DNA of 64,000 nucleotides from Microlunatus speluncae (GTDB lineage: Bacteria; Actinomycetota; Actinomycetes; Propionibacteriales; Propionibacteriaceae), in contig NZ_VKCZ01000001.1 in the NCBI RefSeq assembly GCF_009299835.1, forward strand, positions 248,001 through 312,000, read 5' to 3'. The notes beneath the pieces were generated by a model. The model searched no databases. It had not been told where the DNA came from and worked only from the letters and a program-made list of their open reading frames with translations. Below, one piece after another: positions 55,041 through 62,525 of this stretch (positions are counted from its first letter, which is position 1; every line of letters starts with the position of its first letter). The translations under genes and the position numbers were made by a program.

Positions 55041-55177
55041 GCGTCGAGTCTCACCGGCAGGTGGAGTTCAGGGCGACTCATTTCGGTGCGCGCCAGCCCG
55101 AGTCTGATCCGGTGCGTCATCCAGGTCGAGGTCCGCTAGACACTAGGACTGAGGTCGGATGATGGCGACTATGGGCG

Positions 55178-55453
55178 TTCGCCATCAATCCGAACCCGGA
55201 CGTCGGCTCCGGTCGCGTCACGACCATCGGTGGCGCGGACTGTCGTGATCACGAACTGGCAGGGTTGATGGCCTACGCGAGTTCCTTCCGGCTGTCGGAC
55301 GCCGAGTGTCGTCGGATTCTGCGTGACGTGCTCGACGGTACGAAGGGCTGGAGAGACGTTGCCTTGAGCAACAACGTCCCCATGAAGGAACTGTCACGAT
55401 TCGCCGAGGCCCTGGATGGTCTGCGTTCGCAACTGGAGCACTTGGCAGATTGA
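55178..55453 (+). pseudogene. Truncated hipA copy (C-terminal 91 codons)
   Basis: FAINPNPDVGSGRVTTIGGA, ELAGLMAYASSFRLSDAE and EGTKGW-like DGTKGWRDVALSNNVPM align to the HipA C-terminus (51536-51811), same length with no gap, ending at the same LAD stop. The N-terminal 321 codons are absent and no start codon is in place. It is about two thirds identical by eye, so an old second copy, not a recent duplication. Confidence 0.85.
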
Positions 55454-55528
55454 GCGTGCCTGCTCGGTCGCCGCGATGGCACAAATCACTGTAGCTGTTA
55501 CGAATGGCCCAACTGCGGCGTGCGGTGG

Positions 55529-56065
55529 TCAGTTGGTGTCGAACTCCTTGCCGGTCCCGACATGATCAACAGGGGTGTCTCCGGTGAGGTGCAGGCACAT
55601 GGTGCGGAGCAGTTCCGCGAGCTGACGTCGAGCGGCCGGATCGAGTACGGCGAGCAGGGTGTCGTCGTGGTCGAAGATCGCTGCGGCGACCCCGTCGGCG
55701 ACGGCTTGCCCGGCGTCGGTCAGGGTGACCAGGACGCTGCGGTCTCCCTGTGGATCGCGGGTGATCCACCCCTTCTGCTCGGCGCGGCTGAGTCGTTGGG
55801 AGATCGCGGCCGGGGTGATCCCTTCCAGTTCGGCGAGCTCGCGGGTGGTCAGGGCGTGCGGCGGGTCCTGGCGGCGGAGGGCGCCGAGGAGGTCCATCAG
55901 GGCGGGGTCGATGCCCTCGCCGGCCAGCAGGCGGCGGCGCTCGGCGCCGAAGACCCGGGCGAGCTGCCAGACCCGGGTGACGATCGCGACGGAGGACGGG
56001 TCCAGGTCCGGGCGAGTGCGCTGCCAGGCGGCGATGATCTTGTCCGCCCGGTCGTGGTTGCTCAT
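55529..56065 (-). CDS. MarR family transcriptional regulator
   Basis: 178 residues from ATG 56065. Winged helix: LTTRELAELEGITPAAISQR, SRAEQKGWITRDPQGDRSVL, VTLTDAGQAVADGVAA, residues about 80-135. It diverges from an SDR gene 58 bp away; two TTAAGGYCTWAA-type palindromes lie in the gap, so it likely represses both. Confidence 0.93.
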   Translation of the reverse strand: MSNHDRADKIIAAWQRTRPDLDPSSVAIVTRVWQLARVFGAERRRLLAGEGIDPALMDLLGALRRQDPPHALTTRELAELEGITPAAISQRLSRAEQKGWITRDPQGDRSVLVTLTDAGQAVADGVAAAIFDHDDTLLAVLDPAARRQLAELLRTMCLHLTGDTPVDHVGTGKEFDTN

Positions 56066-56079
56066 GCCAGAACCGTACA

Positions 56080-56113
56080 TTAAGGTCTAAACGAACTGCT
56101 GTTAAGGCCTTAA
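56080..56113. promoter_or_regulatory. Twin MarR operators
   Basis: TTAAGGTCTAAA (56080-56091) and TTAAGGCCTTAA (56102-56113, perfect) lie 22 bp apart centre to centre, two helical turns. The second touches the ribosome site of the SDR gene. Confidence 0.75.
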
Positions 56114-56122
56114 GGAGAGCCC

Positions 56123-56839
56123 ATGCATGTCGTCACCGGAGGCGGGACCGGGATCGGTCGAGCGATCGCGCTGTCGCTGAGCCAGGACGGTCAGCGAGTC
56201 CTCATCGCCGGTCGGCGCGCGGCCCCATTGGAAGCCGTTGTCGAGCAGGGAGCCGGCAGGATCGAGGCCGTGGCCTGTGATCTGTCCGTCCCTGCGGGCG
56301 CGCGAATCCTGGCCGCGCGCCTGTCCGGCGTCGTCGAGGGGCTGGTGCACTGCGCCGGCGGCAACCCGGCGATCGGCCGGCCCGAGCCGCGAACCCTGGA
56401 AGACGAGGCCGCCCTGGCAGCGGACACGCTGGCCGGCAACCTGGTGTCGACGGCGCTGACCGTCACGGCGGTCGAAGATCGGCTGAGCAACGACGCGTCG
56501 ATCGTGTTGTTCGGCTCGATCGCCGCCGAGCACGGCGTGGGTTACTACGGCCCGGCCAAGGCGGCCGTGGCGTCGTACGCGGTCGGGCTCGCCGCCAGGC
56601 TGGGGCCGCGAGGGGTTCGGGTCAACTGCGTCTCGCCCGGCTACATCGCCGAGACCGAGTTCTTCGCGGGGCTGATGACGCCCGAACGCGCCGCCGAGTT
56701 GCGCGCCCAGACGGCGATCGACCGCACCGGGGTCCCGGCCGATGCCGTCGGCCTGACCAGATTTCTGCTGTCGAGTCACAGCCGGCACCTCACCGGACAG
56801 AACCTCCACCTCAACGGCGGTGCGTTCACCACGCGCTGA
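56123..56839 (+). CDS. SDR family oxidoreductase
   Basis: 238 residues. MHVVTGGGTGIGRAIALSLS gives the NAD(P)-binding G-x-x-x-G-x-G. Catalytic S-Y-K: IVLFGSIAAEHGVGYYGPAK with Y-x-x-x-K. SPGYIAETEF and the C-terminal QNLHLNGGAFT are standard. Reduces a small ketone or oxidises an alcohol. Controlled by the divergent MarR-type gene. Confidence 0.93.
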   Translation: MHVVTGGGTGIGRAIALSLSQDGQRVLIAGRRAAPLEAVVEQGAGRIEAVACDLSVPAGARILAARLSGVVEGLVHCAGGNPAIGRPEPRTLEDEAALAADTLAGNLVSTALTVTAVEDRLSNDASIVLFGSIAAEHGVGYYGPAKAAVASYAVGLAARLGPRGVRVNCVSPGYIAETEFFAGLMTPERAAELRAQTAIDRTGVPADAVGLTRFLLSSHSRHLTGQNLHLNGGAFTTR

Positions 56840-56863
56840 CCGGAGGTCTTGAGCTGCCGGCGT

Positions 56864-57775
56864 TCAACTGTCCCCGAGCCGCAGAGTCCGGGTGAACGCC
56901 ACGCCAGGGCGGATGGCCATGGTCTGCTCGCCGCTCGCTTCGACCACGTTGCCGGCGAGCGGTTCGACCGTGCCATCAGGAGCCCAGTAGAACGAGTCCG
57001 GGCTGATGACGCCGCCCGGGTGGTCCAGTTCCTCATCGGCGCAGACGCCGGCAGCGATCTCGGTCACGGCGACGGCGGACTCCATCCAGTCATTCGGGTC
57101 GGGAGTCGAATAGAGAAGCAGGTGCCGATTCGGGATGGCGAAGACCACGCCGAACGGTGCCGGCCCGATCAGTGTCGAAGTCAGTGCCGGGAAGTTCGCG
57201 GCCTTCGAGGCGATGAAGAACGATTCTCCTTCCAGGGTGCGGACGATGCCGTCGAGATCCTCCCGATGATCAACCGGCACCGCATCGGTGTTTGCCTGGC
57301 CCTGTTCGTACAACTCATCCAGGCCGAGTGGCAGACGTGCGAGCGAGTCGACGGTCAAGGTGGATACGGCGGTCCGGGTTTCGAGGCAGAGCACCCTGAT
57401 GATTCCCGGCAGGAACGGCCGGGCATAGGCAAGGCCTTGCTCATCCTGGTCATCGGCGGCGATGAGGCGGACTCTGAGCTGACGACGTAGGTCGGCGTCG
57501 GACAGGTCTTCCAGGTCGGGCTCGGCCAGGAGGGCGAGATGTGATCCGACGTAGGACTCGACCAACTCCGGCCACTCGCGATGGTTGATGGCTCGGGCCT
57601 GCTCGATGAGGTTGTGCGGGTAGAACACGATGTCTCGCTCGGGGGCGGTGAGCTCGAACCCCTGCTCGCCGTGATCGACGGCGACGATGACACCTGCCCG
57701 GCGGTACGACTTCACGGCTAGCTTGAGGACAGCCCGCTCGACCTTGTCCGGTCGTCGGCCTCGGCCGAAGATCAT
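56864..57775 (-). CDS. Hypothetical protein, YtpQ/DUF1444-like
   Basis: 303 residues, starting MIFGRGRRPDKVERAVLKLA. N-terminal helical part, then FELTAPERDIVFYPHNLIEQ and SYVGSHLALLAEPDLEDLSD. The layout and some text resemble YtpQ/DUF1444 family, but I am unsure. Soluble, no signal peptide. Converges with the SDR gene and diverges from a MerR regulator, sharing no clear operator with it. Confidence 0.6.
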   Translation of the reverse strand: MIFGRGRRPDKVERAVLKLAVKSYRRAGVIVAVDHGEQGFELTAPERDIVFYPHNLIEQARAINHREWPELVESYVGSHLALLAEPDLEDLSDADLRRQLRVRLIAADDQDEQGLAYARPFLPGIIRVLCLETRTAVSTLTVDSLARLPLGLDELYEQGQANTDAVPVDHREDLDGIVRTLEGESFFIASKAANFPALTSTLIGPAPFGVVFAIPNRHLLLYSTPDPNDWMESAVAVTEIAAGVCADEELDHPGGVISPDSFYWAPDGTVEPLAGNVVEASGEQTMAIRPGVAFTRTLRLGDS

Positions 57776-57824
57776 GTGCGCTTCCTCCGGGTCGATGGTC
57801 TGGGGTGAACGTACCAGCGAAGGC

Positions 57825-57855
57825 TTGACCTGGAGTGCACTCCAGGGTGCAAGGT
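57825..57855 (+). promoter_or_regulatory. MerR-type promoter with 19-bp spacer
   Basis: TTGACC (57825-57830) and CAAGGT (57850-57855) are 19 bp apart, too far for normal sigma-70. CTGGAGTGCACTCCAG (57830-57845) is a perfect palindrome in the spacer, the classic place for a MerR activator to bend DNA. Confidence 0.8.
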
Positions 57856-57861
57856 GAAGGT

Positions 57862-58296
57862 ATGAGTGATCAGGGACCGGACGGGACGTGTGGCGTCGGC
57901 GAGCTCACGCTCAAGCCCGGCGAGAGGCTCAGCATCGGGCAGGTGGCCGAGCTGACGGGGCTGAGCCACGACACGCTGCGCTGGTACGAGCGCGGGGGAC
58001 TGCTGGAGAGCGTGACCCGCGACTCGGGCGGGCGTCGGCAATACAACCAGCGCGATCTGCGCCGATTGTTGTTGCTGATGCGACTGCGGACGACCGGCAT
58101 GCCGGTGAGTGAGATGCAGCGCTATGCCGGGCTGATGAAGGCCGGACCGTCCGCCGACCGGCAGCGGGCCGAGCTGCTCGAGGCGCATCGCGATCGCGTG
58201 CTGAGCCACATTGCTGATCTTGAACGTGATCTGGAGATGATCAATCGCAAGATCGCCTCACACCGACGGGGAGTGGCGCAGGCCGCCGCAGGCTAG
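57862..58296 (+). CDS. MerR family transcriptional regulator
   Basis: 144 residues from ATG 57862 with AAGGTGAAGG upstream. Winged helix: RLSIGQVAELTGLSHDTLRW, YERGGLLESVTRDSGGRRQY, then a long coiled coil (LLEAHRDRVLSHIADLERDL). No Cys-rich metal site at the C-terminus, so metal sensing is unlikely. Activates its own promoter, and probably the aldo/keto reductase 90 nt downstream. Confidence 0.93.
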   Translation: MSDQGPDGTCGVGELTLKPGERLSIGQVAELTGLSHDTLRWYERGGLLESVTRDSGGRRQYNQRDLRRLLLLMRLRTTGMPVSEMQRYAGLMKAGPSADRQRAELLEAHRDRVLSHIADLERDLEMINRKIASHRRGVAQAAAG

Positions 58297-58385
58297 CCCG
58301 TCCCGCCCCAGATTTTCACCCGCTGGTCCCGGCCCACTCCGGCCGGGACCCGACCTCATCGACCCACGAACGGGGAGACCTTCGC

Positions 58386-59363
58386 ATGCAATACCGCACC
58401 ATCGGCAACGGCCGGACCGTTAGCGCCCTCTGCCTCGGCGCCATGAACTTCGGCACTGTGACCGACCCGGAGATCGCGATCAAGATCCTTGATCGTTTCG
58501 TCGCCGCCGGCGGGACGTTCATCGACACCTCCAACAATTACAGCCAGTGGCACGGGCTCGGCGGCGAGAGTGAGGAGCTCCTCGGTGGCTGGATGCGCGA
58601 CCGCGGCAACCGCGACGACCTGGTGATCGCCACCAAGTGCGGTGCCCGGACGACCGTGCCCGGCGGCGACCCGATCGAGAACTGGGAGGGCCTCGGCACG
58701 GAGGCGGTCAGCTCGGCGGTCAAGGGCAGTCTGGCGCGGCTCGGCGTCGACCGGATCGATCTCTACTACGCGCACATCGACAACCGGGCCACGCCGCTGG
58801 AGGAGACGGTCGAGGCGTTCGGGCGGCTCGCCGCCGACGGCGTCGTCGATCTGATCGGGTGCAGCAACACCGCCGCCTGGCGGCTGGAACGGGCTCGGCA
58901 GTTGGCCGCGGATCGCGGGCTCGCGCAGTATTCGGTGATCGAGCAGCATCACACGTACCTGTGGCCGAGTCCGCTGGTGCAGGGTCGCGCCCAACGGCTG
59001 GGCAGCCCCAACTACACGCATGCCGGCGTCGAGCACTTCGACTATCTCCGGGAGCATCGCGACCTCACGCTGGTGGCGTATTCGCCGTTGCTGGCCGGAT
59101 CGTACGGGCGCCCGGAGCGACCGTTTCCGGCCGAACGGGGGTACGCGCATCCCTCCGCCTACGTCCGGTTCGAGGTGTTGCGGCAGATCGCGCAGGAGCT
59201 GGGCGCCACGCCCAATCAGGTCGCGCTGGCCTGGCAGTTGCAGCACGATCCGGTGATCATTCCGCTGTTCGGGGCGTCGTCGCTGGGACAGCTCGACGAG
59301 GCCCTGGAAGCGGTCGAGCTGAGGCTGGACGAGGAGCAGCTGGAGCGGCTCGACAACGCCTGA
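58386..59363 (+). CDS. Aldo/keto reductase
   Basis: 325 residues from ATG 58386, with GGGGAGACC upstream. Tetrad: Asp and Tyr in FIDTSNNYSQWHG, Lys in LVIATKCGART, His in LYYAHIDN. Reduces aldehydes or ketones with NADPH. MerR regulators of this type often control AKR genes as a carbonyl-stress response. Length is normal for the family. Confidence 0.94.
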   Translation: MQYRTIGNGRTVSALCLGAMNFGTVTDPEIAIKILDRFVAAGGTFIDTSNNYSQWHGLGGESEELLGGWMRDRGNRDDLVIATKCGARTTVPGGDPIENWEGLGTEAVSSAVKGSLARLGVDRIDLYYAHIDNRATPLEETVEAFGRLAADGVVDLIGCSNTAAWRLERARQLAADRGLAQYSVIEQHHTYLWPSPLVQGRAQRLGSPNYTHAGVEHFDYLREHRDLTLVAYSPLLAGSYGRPERPFPAERGYAHPSAYVRFEVLRQIAQELGATPNQVALAWQLQHDPVIIPLFGASSLGQLDEALEAVELRLDEEQLERLDNA

Positions 59364-59387
59364 CCGTGGGCCATTAGGTTGGCCGGC

Positions 59388-59816
59388 ATGGAGCAGCTGG
59401 TGGGTGCGATCGCGTTGCCCGACGAAACGTTGGTACGGGGCCGCGGCCGACGGCAGGCCGTGCCGGCCGGCCCGGTGCCCGAGTACGGGCTGTGCCTGGG
59501 CCGCTTCTCCCCGCGCCGGCAACCGGACTGGCCGGCCGACTGGATCGACTGGCCCGACTTCCGGCTGCCGCGAGACAACGCGGCGGCGGTCGAGTTGATC
59601 AAGAAGACGTACGACCTGGCCCGGACCGGGCGGCGAGTCGAAGTCAGCTGTGGCGGCGGCAACGGTCGCACCGGGACGGTGATCGCCTGCCTGGCCGTCC
59701 TCGCCGGGCACCCGGCCGAAGACGCGGTTGCCTGGACCCGGGAGCACTACCGGCGGCACGCCGTCGAGACCCGCGGTCAGCGTCGCTGGATCGCCTGGTT
59801 CGCCGAGTCGGTTTAA
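59388..59816 (+). CDS. Protein-tyrosine-phosphatase-like protein
   Basis: 142 residues from ATG 59388. VEVSCGGGNGRTGTVIACLA holds the P-loop C-x5-R (C-G-G-G-N-G-R) near residue 88. N-terminal DWIDWPDFRLPRDNAAAVEL could hold the general acid Asp. Small dual-specificity or tyrosine phosphatase fold. Substrate unknown. Confidence 0.82.
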   Translation: MEQLVGAIALPDETLVRGRGRRQAVPAGPVPEYGLCLGRFSPRRQPDWPADWIDWPDFRLPRDNAAAVELIKKTYDLARTGRRVEVSCGGGNGRTGTVIACLAVLAGHPAEDAVAWTREHYRRHAVETRGQRRWIAWFAESV

Positions 59817-59839
59817 GAGACACGCCCTAAGCTCGGCGG

Positions 59840-60274
59840 GTGGATGAGAAGGCACTGAACGACACCGTTTCCGCCTGCCGGACCTTGATCGAATCCAGGT
59901 TCCCGGACGACCCCGAACGCGGAGCGGCCGCCGTGCTGCTCGGCGACGGAACGATCGTCACCGGGACGAGCCCGGACTTCAACAACCCGAGCACGGCGGT
60001 CTGTCATGAGTTGGAGCCCTATTGTGCGGCGTTCCGGCTGGGGCAGAAGATCATCGCCTCGGTCTGTCTGCACCGGACGCCGGAGGGGAAGTTCCTCGTC
60101 CTGAGCCCGTGCGGCGTCTGCCGGGAACGGTTGGCTGATCAGGGACCGGACGTCCTGGTGGCCGTCGCCGCCGACCGGGACCCGACCCGCGTCCGGTGGC
60201 TGACGCTGGCCGAGTTGCTGCCGCACTACTGGTTGACCGCGTTCGCGGAGGAGGCAGCCACGCCCTGGGTCTGA
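59840..60274 (+). CDS. Cytidine deaminase family (blasticidin-deaminase-like)
   Basis: 144 residues from GTG 59840. Zinc site: STAVCHELEPYCAAF (C-x-E) and LSPCGVCRERLADQ (P-C-x-x-C). This Cys-type first ligand is that of tetrameric cytidine and blasticidin-S deaminases. Could salvage cytidine or inactivate a nucleoside antibiotic. Follows the phosphatase by 23 nt. Confidence 0.88.
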   Translation: MDEKALNDTVSACRTLIESRFPDDPERGAAAVLLGDGTIVTGTSPDFNNPSTAVCHELEPYCAAFRLGQKIIASVCLHRTPEGKFLVLSPCGVCRERLADQGPDVLVAVAADRDPTRVRWLTLAELLPHYWLTAFAEEAATPWV

Positions 60275-60286
60275 CCCGCGAGCATT

Positions 60287-60326
60287 GGGGAAATTCCGGC
60301 CGGGAGTACCCGGCGGGGAATTCCCC
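60287..60326. terminator. Bidirectional hairpin between convergent genes
   Basis: GGGGAAATTCCGGCCGGG pairs with CCCGGCGGGGAATTCCCC around AGTA. It lies between the deaminase and the phosphotransferase stop codons. Confidence 0.75.
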
Positions 60327-60331
60327 GATCC

Positions 60332-61264
60332 TCAGCGCGCGGTGAGGTGGCCTCTGATCACCGCGATCGCCCTCGCGAAGAACGGATGATCGGTCGGGCG
60401 GGTGAGGAACTCGGCCAGGGCATACAGGTCCAGGGCGAGGCTCAGCTCGCGCCAGTCGTCCGGCAGGTCGGCGTGCGCGGCATAGCCGGCGACGAACCCG
60501 TCCGCGTACGGGCCGCCGGTCTCGTCCGGAAAGCGCAGCATGTTGCCGATGTCGACCAGCGGCGAGCCGCTGAACGCGAACTCCCAGTCGAGCACCGCGG
60601 TCACCCTCCAGTCGTCGCCGACGCGGGCCGCGAGCAGATTCTTCGGGTTGAAGTCGGAGTGCACCAGCCGGCTCGCTCCGTGCACCGCCGCCAGCCGCGG
60701 CTCCCAGTCGGCGGCCAGACCGCGGAGCCCGTCCACCTCTGCTTCGGAGAGCGCCGACTCGACGTTGCCCCTGGCCAGGCAGTTGTCGACGAACGCGGCG
60801 AGCCCGGAGGCCGGCTCCATCCCCGGAGGCCCGGGCTCGAGCTCGGGCCCGGTGAAGAATCCTGGCGCCGCGAACGCGACCGAACCGATCCGGGCCAGGA
60901 CCTCACCGACCGCGATGCCGATCAGCCGGGCCTCGGCCAGTGACGAGCGGGCGAGCAGCTCGCTGCCGAGCGTGCCCGCAACGAACCGGGACAGCACCAC
61001 CGGGGCCCCGGCCGTCGCGCCTTCGGTGTCCGCGGCGACGATCTCGGGGACCGGGACCACCCCGGCCAGTCGCCGCGCCAGCGCGACCTCGACCGCCGAG
61101 GTGTTGCCGCGCAGATAACGCCGCAGCACGTAGCGGTCGTCGCCGCTGCGGACCAGCAGGGTGTCGTTGCTGAACCCGCCCGCCAGCCGTCGCACCTCGT
61201 CGATCCGCCGGCCGGGCAGCGCGTCCTCGGTCAGCCAGGCCCGGACCCCGTCGTCGATCATCAC
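60332..61264 (-). CDS. Phosphotransferase (aminoglycoside phosphotransferase family)
   Basis: 310 residues. LVHSDFNPKNLLAARV carries the catalytic Asp, TAVLDWEFAFSGSPLVDIGN the metal Asp, and FSNDTLLVRSGDDRYVLRRY the nucleotide-binding lobe with its Lys/Arg. A full kinase-like fold. Different subgroup from the gene at 42875. Substrate unknown; drug or small-molecule kinase. Confidence 0.88.
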   Translation of the reverse strand: MMIDDGVRAWLTEDALPGRRIDEVRRLAGGFSNDTLLVRSGDDRYVLRRYLRGNTSAVEVALARRLAGVVPVPEIVAADTEGATAGAPVVLSRFVAGTLGSELLARSSLAEARLIGIAVGEVLARIGSVAFAAPGFFTGPELEPGPPGMEPASGLAAFVDNCLARGNVESALSEAEVDGLRGLAADWEPRLAAVHGASRLVHSDFNPKNLLAARVGDDWRVTAVLDWEFAFSGSPLVDIGNMLRFPDETGGPYADGFVAGYAAHADLPDDWRELSLALDLYALAEFLTRPTDHPFFARAIAVIRGHLTAR

Positions 61265-61295
61265 CGCATCGTGCCGGCCGGCGACGACATCATGA

Positions 61296-62516
61296 TCATC
61301 CCTCCACGACCGCCTCGGCGGCCCGGGCCCGCGCCCGGCTCCACTCCACCACCGTGTGCAAGATCAACGTGGCGGCCAGCACTCCGGCGGCGACGATCAA
61401 CAGGCCACCGGGCGCTGAGCCGGCGGTCAGCGCGATGCCGCCCAGGCCGCCGCCGAGCGCCGAGCCGAGGGAGATCGCGCTGCCGTTCAGCGCCATCACG
61501 ATCGCCGCGGACTCGGGAGCCATCGCGGCCAGCCGGGCCTGCTGCGGCACGGCGGCACCACCGTTGCCGACTCCGGCGACGAAGAACCAGATCAGGCCGA
61601 GCACCGCGACCGCGGCCAGCGGAGCGAAGGCGAACGTGACCGCGCCGAACACCGCGTTGGCCAGCAGGCCGATCAGGATGATCGTCAGCACCCGGACGGC
61701 CCCGAACCGGTCGGCCAACCGCCCGGTGAACGTGTTGCCGACCAGGCTGGCCAGACCGTAGCCGAACATGATCAGGATGATCATCCAGCCCGCGGGATGG
61801 GTCGGCCCGAGGATCAGCACGGCGAAGGTGAAGCAGGTGTAGCTGGCGCACAGGATGCCGGTGGTCACCAGCAGTCCGGAGACCAGCCGCACCTGGCGCA
61901 GCGGACGCAGTCGCTGGGCCAGCGTGGTCACCGGCAGATCGAGGTGTGGCAGCTTGATCAGGATGCCGATCAGCGCGACGGTGCCGACCACCGCGACCAT
62001 GATCAACGGGAACCGCCAGCTGGACTGACCGAGCACCAGACCCACCGGCACACCGAGCGCGGTCGCGGTCATCCAGCCGCCGAGCACGAATGACAACGCC
62101 TTGCCCCGATGGCGTTCCGGCACCAGATGGATCACGTAACCGCTGATCGCGGCGTTCAGCAGGCTGGCGCCCAGCGCCGCGACGACCCGGCCGCCGAGGG
62201 CCATGGCGTAGGTCGGGGCCACCCCGGTGATCACGTTGCCGATCACGAACACGGCCAGCGACAGCCCGATCGTCCGACGCCGCTCCCAGCCACTGGTGGC
62301 CGCACCGAGGATCGGGGCGGCCAGGGCAGCGGTGAGCGCGAAGATCGAGACCAGCTGCCCGGCCAGGGCGTCGGTGACCGACAGGTCGACGGCGATGGTG
62401 GGCAGCAGCCCGGCCAGCACATAACCGTCGATGCCGGTGGAGAACGTGGCCACGGCGAGCCAGATCAGGGCGTGGTACGGAAGCTTCGACGTCGACGCCG
62501 GCGGCGAGGTGGTCAC
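61296..62516 (-). CDS. MFS transporter
   Basis: 406 residues from GTG 62516, with about twelve membrane helices. SGWERRRTIGLSLAVFVIGN carries the loop 2-3 motif A in altered form; YVIHLVPERHRGKALSFVLG marks helix 4-5. DHA1-type efflux pump style. Follows the S9 peptidase on the same strand after 9 nt, so they form one transcript. Substrate unknown. Confidence 0.92.
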   Translation of the reverse strand: MTTSPPASTSKLPYHALIWLAVATFSTGIDGYVLAGLLPTIAVDLSVTDALAGQLVSIFALTAALAAPILGAATSGWERRRTIGLSLAVFVIGNVITGVAPTYAMALGGRVVAALGASLLNAAISGYVIHLVPERHRGKALSFVLGGWMTATALGVPVGLVLGQSSWRFPLIMVAVVGTVALIGILIKLPHLDLPVTTLAQRLRPLRQVRLVSGLLVTTGILCASYTCFTFAVLILGPTHPAGWMIILIMFGYGLASLVGNTFTGRLADRFGAVRVLTIILIGLLANAVFGAVTFAFAPLAAVAVLGLIWFFVAGVGNGGAAVPQQARLAAMAPESAAIVMALNGSAISLGSALGGGLGGIALTAGSAPGGLLIVAAGVLAATLILHTVVEWSRARARAAEAVVEG

Positions 62517-62525
62517 GACGCCGCG

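Noticed and set aside
44850..55240. Prophage or integrative element
   Set aside because: No structural, integrase, replication or transfer gene was found, and no attachment repeats were seen by eye.
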